Assembly (NCBI RefSeq): GCF_026213295.1
Contig: NC_079421.1
Span: 19,096,929 to 19,160,928, forward strand
Direction of reading: 5' to 3'
Length of the DNA stretch: 64,000 bases
DNA from: Gadus chalcogrammus
Taxonomy: Eukaryota > Chordata > Actinopteri > Gadiformes > Gadidae
The notes beneath the pieces are model-generated. The model had not been told where the DNA came from. It worked only from the letters and a program-made list of their open reading frames with translations, and did not search any database. A program made the translations under genes and the position numbers. How positions within the stretch are numbered: position 1 is the stretch's first letter; every line of letters begins with the position of its first letter. Positions 24,123-35,625 of this stretch are shown one piece after another.

Positions 24123-24971
24123 CAGTCATACTCAAGTAGCGGCCCGCGGGCCTTTTGTGGCCCGCGGGGTGTCTATTAATGGCCCTCGAGCTGTTTTGAA
24201 AAGTTTTTTTAATTATAAAAAAAAAAAAAACCGTGCTGGGCGCTCTTATTTTGAAACCGCGCGCCGCGATCTCAATACGAGGCTGGGGGTTGCAACGATA
24301 AACAGATAGCACTCCAGACCGCTCCAGCCCTCCCAAACTCGAGGCAGACAGTCCATCTCAGCAGCAGTCAAGGCCGATTTAGGGTCGTTTTAGACGCAGA
24401 GACGTAAGCACGTAATTTACACAAGGGACTTGTTTTAGACAAGTTTTGATTTACGGTTCCTTTAAGGTTCCTTAAGGATTGCGCGTGTTGCAAGGGGATT
24501 CTCCGCCAGAACAGTAGGGGGAGCAACGAACGAATCTGTGGGCGTGGAAGTGGAAATCGCTGGCTTGTTTATATTTATAATTATCATAATTCGTTCTTGT
24601 GTTTTCTTCTTCTCCTTCTTCAAAATTCTTCATTCGCTTCTGTCACAGCCTTTTAAAAATGGCGCTATTATGCTGTAAAACCGGAAATGTGAGACTCCTG
24701 AAAGGATGTGGTTAGCTGGCCAATCACAGTCTTTGCGAGCTGCGTAGGGCCGTAGTGTTTCAGTCGCATAGTCAGGAATTTTGGCCGACGCACTTAAGCA
24801 CGTAAGGGGGGATATTTTACCGCGCAAGGGGGGGTTATGTATCTTACGTGCTTACGCGTTACGTCTAAAACAGAGCATATATCGGCCTCAGTCACACGTA
24901 TACTGACCGGCCCCTTGAGTCACTGAAAAAAAAAATTGTGGCCCCTCATCATTTCTACTTGAGTACCCCTG
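24123..24971. mobile_element. Non-autonomous hAT transposon inside the DDE relic
   Basis: The ends CAGTCATACTCAAGTAG and, inverted, CAGGGGTACTCAAGTAG form terminal repeats. A perfect 8-bp target duplication CACTACAT lies at 24115-24122 and 24972-24979. Subterminal sequence is 'gcggcccgcgggcc' on the left and 'ttgtggcccctc' on the right. It contains a second element at 24371-24888. Confidence 0.9.
24371..24888. mobile_element. Second-level nested DNA transposon
   Basis: Begins AGGCCGATTTAGGGTCG and ends ATATATCGGCCT. The subterminal parts GTAAGCACGTAA and CTTACGTGCTTAC are also inverted copies. A 6-bp direct repeat CAGTCA flanks it (24365-24370 and 24889-24894). Length 518 bp. The superfamily is not clear from these ends. 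Confidence 0.8.
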
Positions 24972-25070
24972 CACTACATTCTCAATCCGAAGAAAAAACC
25001 TTCTATAGGGTTTAGAAATGGTGAATATACGACTCCAAATTGTTTATGGTTGGTGTACCAGTTCCGGACC

Positions 25071-26680
25071 AAAACGGTATTAGTATTTTGAATAGATGTG
25101 TTTTCCCAATGATATACTGAGATGAAATTTTTGAGCTAAGTGTCTTATGTCTGAAATAGTGTGTAGTGGGCAGGAGCAAGTGTGTTGCAGAAAGGAGCAG
25201 CTGTGTTGCAGAATAGCAACTAAAGTGCAAAGCAGCGCTTTTGTTTAAGGATTGGTTACATGTGTTTACGGTATAGTAATAAAAACTTGAAGTTGTGTTA
25301 CTTTGGTCTAAGCATGTGTCTTTAGTGTTCAAGCAATTGAAAAAAACTGTAAATGTTAAATCTTTATATTCATCTCTCTCTCTAAACGTATACAATGTGC
25401 AAAAGTGTATTAATTAATATATTTTTATGTATGTGTGTCTCTCACACACGCGCGCGTGCCTGAGTGCATGGCAGGACCACGGCGGCCACGCTTTTCACCG
25501 CTAACGTTCTCTGCATATGAAGCAGGCAGACAGAAAGGGTTTTCAGTCGCTCCTGCTGGACTGTGTAATGCAGCTCAGCGTCTACATCAAAGCCCATTAC
25601 ATTTCAAGACTGCCACCGCCCTTCTGTGGCAAATTGATCCATCAGCTTCCACTGAGTCCGTGCTCGGTTATGACTGACTAAGGGTGACAGCCGTTTTGTA
25701 GGAGTTATCAAACAAGGTGAACCGGCTGTCACTGTGTGTGTGCGAGTGATTGTGTTCGTGTGTGTGTGTGTGTGTGTCTGATGTGTTTGCCTGTGTCTGC
25801 AACCGCATGCAATAGTGCATGTGCCTGTAGGCTGAATGCATGTTTTTCTGCATGCATATGCACGGTCGTGGATGTATGCATACTTGTGCGTGCATGGTGC
25901 ATAACATATTACACACATTACGTTTATTTTCTCTTGTCCTTAATGGACACTCTCATAGCAGGCCTGCACATGCAAATGTGGTTGCTGGATGCCGAATGAG
26001 GATACGGTCATTGTGATGAGAACCCTTCTACAGTCTTCAGAGTGTTCCCAATGCTCACCATATGCCACATTTGTTTTCAAGTATTGGCTTATGCTAGGTT
26101 CACAGGAATCAACTAATTTAACTGAATATTCATGAACGGTTGCATGCATGCATCTTTCAATGTTTAATTACAAGATTTGGTAGATAAGCTCAAAGAGGTA
26201 AAAATAAACAACAATTTATTTCAGCTAGAGACAGCATGATGATGAGTGCAACACTGTTGTCATAGGAACTAATTGCCCCATGTGTGACCTGAAACTGTGA
26301 TATCAACTATGCCACATCAGTTTATATGACGTTGTATTGCATCATACCAGGCTAAAACAGGCTGCAATACATTTCCTACTTTCTTGATTTGGAAAGGATA
26401 TTTGAATCTTTGCATGATTGTTTATCTGACATCTTACAGTGTTTAACAGGGTGGAACAGATTTAGACCCAAAGTGTGCCAATAATCTTATGGGGATGTTT
26501 TTCAAAAGTTGTATTTTATGTTTTGTTCACTTTATTTGACCAGGCCACTGAGGCCAGTCCCATTTAAAAAAAAATCTAATTTTCAAGAGAGACCTCACTA
26601 TGAAGAGCAGCAAAACACAAGCTTCTGCTTTATTCATAAAACAGAACATATCACGCAGCAAAATATTAGTTTTAGAAGAG
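25071..26680. other. No gene recognised
   Basis: Mixed sequence with a short (GT)n at 25760-25778 and CATG-rich runs near 25800-25900. The frames at 25012-25395, 25435-25677 and 26509-26712 lack recognisable domains or splice context. Confidence 0.4.
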
Positions 26681-26689
26681 CCAACATAA

Positions 26690-27215
26690 AATGATAGTAC
26701 TTCGATGAGCACCAGGACTATTCAAATAATGAGAAGCGATTAGGAGCTCATGATGTTAAAAAAACAAGCAGCATATAGGAGCTCAGGATGTTCAAATAAC
26801 GAAGCAGCGTATAGTAGCTAAGGATGTTCAAATAACAAGCAGCGTATAGACCTCTGAAGAATAAGTCCCACCTCAGAGGCTCCGGTTCGCTCGGTCAAAT
26901 GTCTGTGGGAAATAGCATTGGGTTTATGAATGATTGTACATAACAAACTTTGTAGTTGGCGAATAAGTAAAAGCTGCATCACGTTTTGAACTACACTGGG
27001 TTTTTGGATTGTCGATGCCGTTAAAGTAGTGAACGATTATTAATGCCACTTTAACGGCACCGACAATCCAAAAACCCAGGCAAAACTAGATGGGAAAAGT
27101 GTGTAGTTCAAAACGTGACGCAGCTTTTATTTCTTAGGATGTTCAAATAACAAGCAGCGTATAGAATCACAGGACTTTAAGATAACAAGCAGCATATAGG
27201 AGCACAGGATGTTCT
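26690..27215. repeat. Minisatellite around 'gatgttcaaataacaagcag', interrupted
   Basis: Imperfect units (AGGATGTTCAAATAACAAGC plus AGCGTATAG) occur at 26700-26848 and resume at 27134-27215. The intervening 26849-27136 is an insertion containing a palindromic element. Confidence 0.85.
26961..27136. mobile_element. Palindromic foldback/MITE element
   Basis: Left arm 26961-27027 and right arm 27048-27136 are near-perfect inverted copies, sharing AAAGCTGC(A/G)TCACGTTTTG, AACTACAC and TTTTTGGATTGTCG. The spacer is about 20 bp. The right arm carries about 22 extra bases that the left lacks. Sequence from 26849 to 26960 may belong to the same insertion. Confidence 0.8.
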
Positions 27216-27945
27216 TGGCCTAGTAAAGCCAGATGCCAATAGTTGCTGATGTCCATTAGAAAATTTAGAAACTTGGCAAACTTGTCTTTAAAGATAAATA
27301 CACTTTGTTTACCGTCAACAACATGAAAGACAAACACACATTCAAACCAACATTCATCATTTGGGTGGATATTAATGTGGAGCACTGGAGTCAGGCGAAG
27401 CTGTGTGGGTGGGGTGGAGGTGTCAGTGGCGAGATATGCTTGAGTTGTCAAATCTGTGTTTTTCCTACGGTGCTCAAAATGCAATGAAACCCTTCTTTAA
27501 AGGATTAGACTCTTCTCTCTCTCAGAAATGATGTGTATGCGTCTGTGCGTGCAGGCGTGCGTCTGTTTGTGAGCGAGAGAGAAGAGTGTGTGCGGGTGCG
27601 CGTTGTGTGAATGCTCATTCCTGTGACATTAGCGCAGATAAAGCTGGCTAGTGTTTTTGTGCGCTGTTGTCTAATCCCTTCAGTGTGTTGGCGTGATTGT
27701 AAACCCCTAAGTACCTTTCCCTCCTTCCCTCCGCTACCTGGCTTCCCTTCAGCGTACCGAGAAATACTGGTTTCCAGGAAGCCCTGATAGGGAGTCGAAA
27801 GCACAGCGAGTGGCTGAGATAATGAACCCTGGCTCTGGAAGGTGTTCTGTGTCACGGTTAATGACTCCAATGTATTCTCTCTCTCATTCATCATCTCTCT
27901 TTCATGTCTCTCCCTCTGTCTCTCTGTCATTCATTCTCTCTCTCC

Positions 27946-27976
<31 letters not shown>

Positions 27977-28560
27977 CAGCCGGCGGGCCTCGTAAGCTTT
28001 TCTGATAAATGCCGAGAGGAAAACACGTCTTCAAATTAAAAGCTCACCATCATCCTGAGTCTGAATATTAACTGGCATGGGAAAAGTCAAATATTCATTT
28101 GACGTGTTTGACAGTGGAAGCTGTCGCTCCAGATAAATGGTTTATCCCTGGTCCCTGAAGATAAGAAGTAAAAGTGAGTCGTGATGGCAGAAAAAAAACA
28201 GGTGAAGTGTGTCTCAGACAATGTGGACCTGGAGAATGAAAAACACACACATGTAGCCATGCGACCCCCTGGTCGGTACAGGAAGAGAATAACGAACAAA
28301 TGAGGCAAATTGGAAGCCCTTTTTGAGATGGCGGACAGGGGTAAAAGGGGGGGGAGGGGGGAGGATTTCTGGAGTGATCCCCTGCTGGGAACAACACCTG
28401 GTTGTATGAACGTTTTCATACTGTGAGTGTGTGGAAGTGGAAGCAACCAGCATGCGCCCAAAATGATAGGTCACGGTGCAAAACACACATTGCATTTGAG
28501 ATACAGGAGAGGGAGAGAGAGGGAGGGAGAGAGAGGGAGGGAGAGAGAGAGAGAGAGAGA
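27216..28560. other. No gene recognised; includes (CT)n tract
   Basis: 27885-27977 is an impure (CT)n run, and 28500-28562 is (GAGAGG)-rich. The frames overlapping them (such as 27505-27930) are low-complexity artefacts. Confidence 0.5.
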
Positions 28561-28568
28561 GGGCTAAC

Positions 28569-28622
28569 GAGAGCCCCTGAACGTTCCCGAGAGCTCAACT
28601 GCTGATCAGAGGGTGTCATCCC
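28569..28622 (+). repeat. Dispersed repeat attached to an (AG)n tract, copy 1
   Basis: A segment of about 45 bp beginning 'gagcccctgaacgttcccga' and passing through GAGAGCTCAACTGCTGATCA recurs at 40415-40463 with one or two differences. In both places it directly follows an (AG)n run. Confidence 0.85.
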
Positions 28623-29665
28623 TCGAGTTTCAGCTTTACTAGCTGTACCCTGCAAAAAGTAGAGGGAGACAAAATTTGAATAAAAAGCCAGGTCGTGATA
28701 ACCTTCTGGCAGGCTCAAGGAAGGGGAAAGGTGAAGTATAGCCTACATGGACAGTTCCAGCCTTGAATGCGATGTATAAGAGTAAAAAGTTGCATTTCAT
28801 GAATACCTTATGAATATAGATTTTTGTTAAAAATAATGAATGTATTTAAAGTCTGTGCTGTATTATTGACACTAACACAAACAGAAAAATCAAGTAATAG
28901 TGTACATTAATGCAAGTTATTGTATCCATTGTTTGTGCAATGAGGTATTTGCGTGTACATATTAACGTATCATTTTTATTTTGGATGGGAATCAAGGCAG
29001 ATCACAAGGTGGAAACATTATACTTATACTCTCTGAAAAGAGTGGTCTTTGTAAAGACGATGCAGTTAATGTTACTCTTGTGAATGATGTCAATTTCAAT
29101 CTGCCTACGTTATGAGACAGCCAGTTTCAGAATAACAGAACTATCGCAATTAACAAATGGGCGGCCAATTTGAAGCCCCATAGTAATGTCTCCTAAACAC
29201 GCCCGAACAAGCCAATGTCACCACTGCTGTGTAAATTGGGATTCAAGCAGAAAGTGTGTCTGGGAGATAAGAAGAAAGCAAAACAAAAACTTTCGATTGC
29301 CAGGCTGAACACACATAGGGCCCAAAACTAAACCAACACCCACGACCCTCAACACAAAACCCAAAATGTTAATCAAAAGTAAGTGTCAGCCTCATGCTAG
29401 TAAGCCCCACCTGAGAGGCCAGAGCAGGGCTTTACTCAGGGAGTCGGGGGCGAGACTGGCCGTTAGCAGGTTAAGCGCCTCATCTCCTGGGTGAGAGCTG
29501 AGGGCTTTTCCCCCCTCAAATATGGTCTCGTTACGGTGCTGTCACGGAGACGGACCTGTCAGCGTTGGTTACCGTTGCGTTGGTAATCTGCTCGGCGTGT
29601 GCTTCCTAATTATATCACTGTGGGATACAGACTTCTTGTTTATTTAGAGAGAACTTCCTGAGGAG

Positions 29666-29704
<39 letters not shown>

Positions 29705-30290
29705 TGCGTGTGTGAGCATGTGTGTGTGCGTGTGTGTGTGTGTTTAATTTTCGAGTCGGGATGTGTTTATAGTATTGCGTACGTCTACGTTGATTTGCGT
29801 GGCTGCTTCTTCCTGGGACCTTACATATTATGTTGTGTATATGAATTATTATTTCGTCATTGAGCAGATACCTTCATCCAAAGACAGAATTAATTTGTGT
29901 TGATCATTTAGGAGCAGGTTTGGGGTCCTACGCGGGGAATGCATACAGGGAGGCTGTGGATATGAGAGATCAAATGCTTTATAGCACAATCCAGGATCTG
30001 TATACACTTTTTAGATTTGTTCACATTTGAAAGTGTTGCCTGGATCAAAACTAAATGGTTGAAATGGAAATGGAAGTTGTCAGGGAAGAAAAAAAAATCA
30101 CTACATCACCCGCCTTTGGAGCAGCACTCACTGGAGTAGAAACGACTCATCACAGGGTTATTTTATCTCATTTAATCTTTCATAAGATAGCGGTTTGGCT
30201 TTCTATCGTGCAGCTGTGGAAGGCATGAAGGGCTGTGCACGGTAAATCCTGAATAATACATCGCTTCAGACATCTTCGGAAGGTTTTTGT
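28623..30290. other. No gene recognised
   Basis: AT-rich, apparently single-copy sequence with a (GT)n stretch at 29669-29743. I see no exon with a recognisable domain. Confidence 0.4.
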
Positions 30291-30299
30291 CTTTGTAGT

Positions 30300-30800
30300 T
30301 TGGGGGAATTGCTATCCGAGAGATTTGTCGGCGGGTGGGGGATTTGGGTGGAGGTAATGGTGCTGGTGGTATTGGTGGCGCTGGTGATAGTGGTGGCATT
30401 GAAGGGGTTGGTTCTGGAGGTGGAGCTGTTGATAGAGGTGATGGTGGTTGCAGTGAGGGTGGAGATAGTGATGGTTGAGGTAATCGGGCTGGAGTGAGGG
30501 ACTTGAGGTAGTGCTGATTGTGGTTGTCCGAGGGGATTGTGGGTAGTGTTGGTGGAGGAGTAGGAGGTGGTGTTGAGGGTAGAAGAGGTGGTGGAGGTAA
30601 TGGTGTTGATGGAGGAGGAGGTGATATTCGTGGTGGTGTTGATGGTAGAAGAGGTGCGTAGGGGTGGTGGTTGTGTTGGAGGTGGGTGGTGGTGGTAGTG
30701 GAGTTGGTGATGATGGGTGGTGCTGGTGGAGGAGGTGTTGCGGGTGCTGATGCAGCTGGTGTTCGTGATGGTGGTAGCGGTGGAGGCGAGAAGGGTCCAG
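30300..30800. repeat. GGT/GGA-rich low-complexity tract
   Basis: About 500 bp of imperfect GGTGGT/GGAGGT sequence. It opens a 237-codon minus-strand frame (30172-30885, proline- and histidine-rich) and a second overlapping one of 164 codons. Because two frames stay open together and the sequence has no recognisable domain, I do not call a gene. Confidence 0.7.
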
Positions 30801-31946
30801 CTGCAAGCTTGGGCCTTTCTGTCATGACCGTAGCAGGAGAGCCTGTCGGAGACCCACTCCGTAGCTTACCTGCGCATCCAATCATTTTTAACTATCCGTC
30901 GACGCAACGGAGAAGGCAAGTGCTGTGATTGGTCCTCTAAAAAAAAACATTTCCGGAATCACTTCTCCGGTTTGACTTTGCACCTTAATTACTTTGTACA
31001 TCGTTTACTTTGCACATTAAAGACCAGTAAAACACCAAATACGATTTGAAAAGCTTTGGAAGTTGATTTACAACACTATTTACATGGTTTGTAGTAAACA
31101 TATAGGATCGATCGGGCGGCAAGTTGCATTGCGTATCCGACATCCCGATGAGGAACTTTGAATGCGCGAAGGTTCTCCGTAGTTATGGAGTCGGATTACG
31201 GATTAAGGAATCGGAGTAGTATACTTTGACATTTTAATGCAGTTCAGCAAGAAAGGCGACGAAGTAGAAGAAGGGGGTGTTCCAGTCTGCAAACAAGATA
31301 TTCGTAACGCCATTGGAGCATCCGCACGGAGCCCGTCCTGGAATGCTTCTGGATGCACACATAACGTGTCTGCATGCCGGTACTGTGCACCCCGGCATAG
31401 GATTAGGTCCATGTTAGCATAAATCATGCATGCATGCACACGCACACACACACAAACAGACAACACTGGGGTTTGTGTGATAGCGAGTAGTGAGGGATTT
31501 TGCAGAAGGGAGCAGTGGGATTTCTGTCATTATTGAGCCCATGCGGAGGGGAGAAGCTTCGATGGCAGCATTGACAGATTGCATGAATAATTTAAGAACA
31601 AAGTAAGAGCAGGCTCACGGACCTCTGAATCACGTCTAATGACGGCTGCCTGCTGTCTGACTTTGGCATATCTCTCAGCCTTCCTCATGCATATTATTAC
31701 CCCCCCTCCTCCGCACACTGCTCACAGTGGGTCCGGCTGTAGAAAGGGCACGGCGCATTAACCAGCTGCATTACTGACCCACGTGGGCCTTCCAGCAAAC
31801 ATCCAAGGCCATGAGGGGGTAGAAGACGATATCCAAATCCACATAGACCCCCTCTGGAGCTCTAACCCCCTGCAGCTCAGAGCCCCAGCAGCTTAGACCC
31901 CCTGGTCCTATCCTCTCTGGAAGGGGGGGGGACGACGGCGTCAACT
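30801..31946. other. No gene recognised
   Basis: Mixed-composition sequence with some CpG-containing stretches near 31110-31220 and a short (AC)n at 31440. No supported exon. Confidence 0.4.
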
Positions 31947-32446
31947 TAGCCTGGCTCCGCCCGCCTAAGTACTTCCGCTCAATTTGAATTTCCCTTCAGT
32001 ACTAGGTCTGGACCTGCTGTATGTCATTTGGTTTTCTTCCAATCAGCGAACAGAGGGCGTGTCTGAGAACAATGACGATAAAGTCGTGCGCCAGTTTGAG
32101 TTGTTGTTGTAGGTCGGTAGTTGATTTACAATGTGCAATTTTTCCCTGATAAATTAAATTAGACTAACAAAACCTGCAGTTGTCGTTGACGGACATTTTC
32201 GTGCAGACGCGCAAGGTGTTTGGTTTGTGTACAACCTGCGTGTGATTCCCGGCTCATGACATACGTCACAACCAAACGTTAGCGATTGGTTATGGCAGAT
32301 CCAGAGTGGCACTGGGCAGATCCAATCATTTTAAACTTCAACAGACACCCGCCTTCAAGTGAGTTAACGTTTGTCAATTGATTAGGTCCAGACTCTCTGT
32401 TCAAATGAAATGAAGTGAAGAACGAGAGTCTGGTAGAACCAGGCTA
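31947..32446. mobile_element. 500-bp DNA transposon with 9-bp target duplication
   Basis: Ends TAGCCTGGCT... and ...GAACCAGGCTA form terminal inverted repeats. The direct repeat GCGTCAACT lies at 31938-31946 and 32447-32455. Near the ends 'tctggacct' and 'aggtccaga' are inverted too. No transposase is encoded. A 9-bp duplication would fit Mutator-like elements, but the family is not assigned. Confidence 0.85.
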
Positions 32447-32479
32447 GCGTCAACTGGGAGGAAACAAGCAAAGGAAGCA

Positions 32480-33265
32480 ACAGGTAAGGAAATTTTTTTT
32501 TTTAACTGTAACTGGCTGGAAACAAGGTAAGGATGTAGCAGGTAAGGAAACAAGGTAAGGACACCAAAGGTAAGGGAAAGAGGTAAGGGAACTAGGTGAG
32601 GACACCACAAGTTAGGAAACAAGGTAAGGATGTAGCCGGTAAAGAAACATGGTAAGGATGCAGCAGGCAAGTGTAGCATCCGTGGTCTTAGCCGGAATGG
32701 GCAGATAGGATGCTAGCATCAGTCCAGGTCCTTAAGAAGTTAAACGTCTAATGACTCACGAAGGGAGTTGGTGTCGGTTGAATAGATGAGCAATTGTAAT
32801 GCCTTTTATTATAAAACATTGACATTGATACAAAATAGAGCTTTTGAAAATAACAAACAAAACCAAAATAATGAGTCCTTTGTAGCTGGATTCCCCAGCT
32901 ACAGTAATCCTTGGGAAAGGAGTTGTGTGGTCAAGGAATGTAGTGCTTGATACCTTCCGTTCCGTCTGTCTAGTGTTATGGCTCAAGGTGACCCCCTGGA
33001 AACGAGGTGCTCACCTGTAATTTCCTGCTACTGGAATTATGTTGAGCGCTCCCTACTGGAGAACTCATGCAATTGCATCTTTAAATAATAAAGGGTTTAG
33101 TAGCCCTATATTCCATATGGGTTACACAAGGGAAACAATGTAAGAATGTAGTACGTAAGGAAACAAGGTAAGGATTTAGCAAGCAAGGAAACAATGTAAG
33201 GACACCACAGATAAGGATGTTGCAGGTAAGGATGTATCAGGTAAGGGTGCGACAGGTATGGGAGC
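32480..33265. repeat. 'aaggtaaggatgtagcaggt' minisatellite, split by an insertion
   Basis: Imperfect repeats of AAGGTAAGGA-type units occur at 32480-32671 and resume at 33127-33265. Many units contain GGTAAG. Confidence 0.85.
32672..33126. mobile_element. Probable DNA transposon inserted in the minisatellite
   Basis: Begins TGTAGCATCCGTGG and ends CCATATGGGTTACA, imperfect terminal inverted repeats. CAAG is found on both sides (32668-32671 and 33127-33130). The element separates two halves of one repeat array. Confidence 0.6.
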
Positions 33266-34460
33266 AGGATTTATGAGACTGATGGTGTCGGTCGCATGCG
33301 ATTAAAGCATCCAAACTGTGACAAATGATGTGACTTTTATCCGAGTGTCAGTGCAGCCTTCTTCTGGATGCAACATAAAACAGACCTCAAATGATTGAAG
33401 GAATACATTAAAACAAAATATCTGTATTTATTCATATTCGTGCTGTATCTTTGGTCCCCAGGTAAGTGCCTTCATTCCCTTTTGTCGTCAAACCAAAGGC
33501 TTTCTCCCGGTAACAGGCTGGCTTGGAATCTGAAAAGAATCGGACCTCAGACTTTATTGACGTCAGACTTCAATACGGACGGGGAGAGGAAGAGGAGGAG
33601 AACACATGAACTGTTTTGTCTCTCGTCCTTCATCCTCCTCCTCTTCCTCTCCTCTGCTCTCCCCCTCTGAGAGCAGAGGAGAGGAAGAGGAGGAGGAGGA
33701 GGATTAAGGACGGGTGACAAAACAGTTCCAGTAAAGCTTGGGAGTATCTGACAAACTGACCAAATATCGATATTTTTGTAATTTCAAGGTAAATTCTCCA
33801 TTGTCACGCTCCAGTGGGTTTTAATAATTTGCTCTTTTCCTTGGTATCAGCTCTTACAGTTGTATACGAAAAAGGAAACTTCCACTTTAGTTGACCAGTG
33901 GAATAGCTGAGTCAGCATAACACTAGGCGTGATGCTTTTTACACCACTTATTTTCTCAGTACAAGTCCAATCCTAACTGAGAAATGTCACACCCAACTCT
34001 AAACTTTAAAACAGAAAGTTTTCCCACTCTGATTATCCCGAGACAAATAGGGCTGGCATGTCGAATAGTCATTATTACTCCACATAAATACAGAGACTGG
34101 CTTACTGATGTCACTGTGAGCGGCAGACAGTCAAAAGCTCATGATTAATTAAATACAAAACAAAAACTGGAACTTTGAACAAAAGGGGTGGCGCGATTTC
34201 GAAGTATCAGTGTCATTGGCTTTGAACATACTCCTCTCCAACACATATTCCTTAAATCAAACCATACAATGGAAGACACTGCTTCTTCAACAGAAAGCCC
34301 AACCAATCAAGGTGGGAATGTGTGGTCCAACATAATCTCCATACTCCTTTACTGAAGACTGACCTTTTTCATCAAGGATTTATGTTAAAAAAAAATCCAA
34401 TGATTTTTAAAGCCCTTCGCTCTGAGAGTGATTACAGAAAAAAATGATGTTCCCCATATC
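33266..34460. other. No gene recognised; contains a long hairpin
   Basis: Apart from the inverted repeat at 33608-33728, the segment has no supported feature. The plus frame 33395-33670 overlaps the hairpin and has no recognisable domain. Confidence 0.4.
33608..33728. repeat. Long hairpin-forming inverted repeat
   Basis: Arms of 54 and 60 bp begin and end with GAACTGTTTTGTC and GACAAAACAGTTC and meet at a 7-base loop (33662-33668). They differ at three positions and by two extra CCT triplets in the right arm. The inner half is CCT/AGG-rich. Confidence 0.85.
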
Positions 34461-34461
34461 C

Positions 34462-34471
34462 CGTCACAGAC

Positions 34472-34503
<32 letters not shown>

Positions 34504-34655
34504 GCAGAAAGAGAGAGAGGGGGGGAGGGACGGGATAGAGAGAGAGAGAGGGAGAGGGAGAGAAAGAAAGAGCGCAATAGACGAGAGTACAAGAGAGAGA
34601 TAGAGAAAGAGAGGACGAGAGAGGGAAGACGAGAGAGAAAGAGAGAGGGACAGAC
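34462..34655. repeat. Impure (AG)n tract
   Basis: About 190 bp of AGAG with GGG, AAAG and GACG interruptions. Frames on both strands here are artefacts. Confidence 0.9.
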
Positions 34656-34851
34656 AGGCCACTGTAATCTGCATTTTTCTCTCCCCCCCCCTCTCTCTCT
34701 TTAAAATGGGTTGGAGTTCAAGGTAAATTAGAGTTGGTGGCCTGTGATTGTGTTTTAATGAGAGACGGACTGCAAACGGAAGATAAAGCGGGCGGTTCAG
34801 CCCGAGAGGTCCTTGGTGGGATTAGAATTATCATCAGAAAAATGTCTTTAA

Positions 34852-34963
<112 letters not shown>

Positions 34964-35519
34964 GGGGGACAGGCTGCTCTTTCTGTCACTCTCTTCCTCT
35001 GTCCATCCCTCCATTCAATCCTCCTGGCCTCTCCATCCCTCTCTCTATCTCTCTCTCCCTCCCTCTCTCCACCCTCTGTGCCGCTGAGTCAATTAAAATT
35101 CTAGTGTGGTGGTCTCGCCATTGTATTGGAATGGAAAAATATAGGAGGGAGGGAGGGAGGGGGAGAGAGAGAGAGGGAGAGAGGGAGGAGGCAGGAGAAG
35201 CTCTAGAGGGGGTAGAAGTGCTGTGGATACCACGGAAGGGAGAGAGGGAGGGAGAGAGAGAGAGAGGGAGAGAGTGAATGGGAGAGAGAGCAATAGAGAG
35301 AGAGAGGGAGCATATGGGTTTACTTGTACAGGGGAAGAAAAGTCATAAAGAGAGCGGGAGAGAGAGAAAGAGAGACGGAGAGAGGCCGGCTTATGTGTTC
35401 CATGGTGATCTGTAAAGCACCATGGAACCACTTAAGAACTATCCCTTTATGCTGCTCTTCATGCATGTTCTTCTCAATGTGTTTGATGTGTTTGGACAGC
35501 AATAGCCCTGAAAGTGTCT

Positions 35520-35625
35520 GTAGTGTTGTTTAGTGTCTTTAGTGTTGTTTAGTGTCTGTTGCATATCTGTATTGTTGTTTAGTGTATATTGTGTAGTGTT
35601 GTATAGTGTATGCAGTGTTGTACGT
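35520..35625. repeat. Short TAGTGTTGTTTAGTGTC repeat
   Basis: Several imperfect units of about 19-25 bp built on TAGTGTTGTTTAGTGT. Confidence 0.7.

Larger units (their letters stand above)
23960..25070 (-). pseudogene. Decayed Tc1/IS630-type DDE transposase, split by nested insertions
   Basis: On the minus strand, 25024-24980 reads SPFLNPIEGFFFGLRM before a stop. After removing the insertion at 24123-24971 the reading resumes as VYDHQPHARMPLLQVMEQAC, then GDIEVRSNHGWIRHTRRGS, down to about 23970. This order (SPFLNPIE..F, VYDH.P, GWIRH.RR) is the C-terminal part of a Tc1/IS630-like DDE transposase family common in fish; the E of NPIE would be the last catalytic acid. Part of the join is out of frame by one base and the end has lost the usual FPRC-type continuation. 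It is a relic, and I did not recognise its N-terminal half. Confidence 0.65.
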
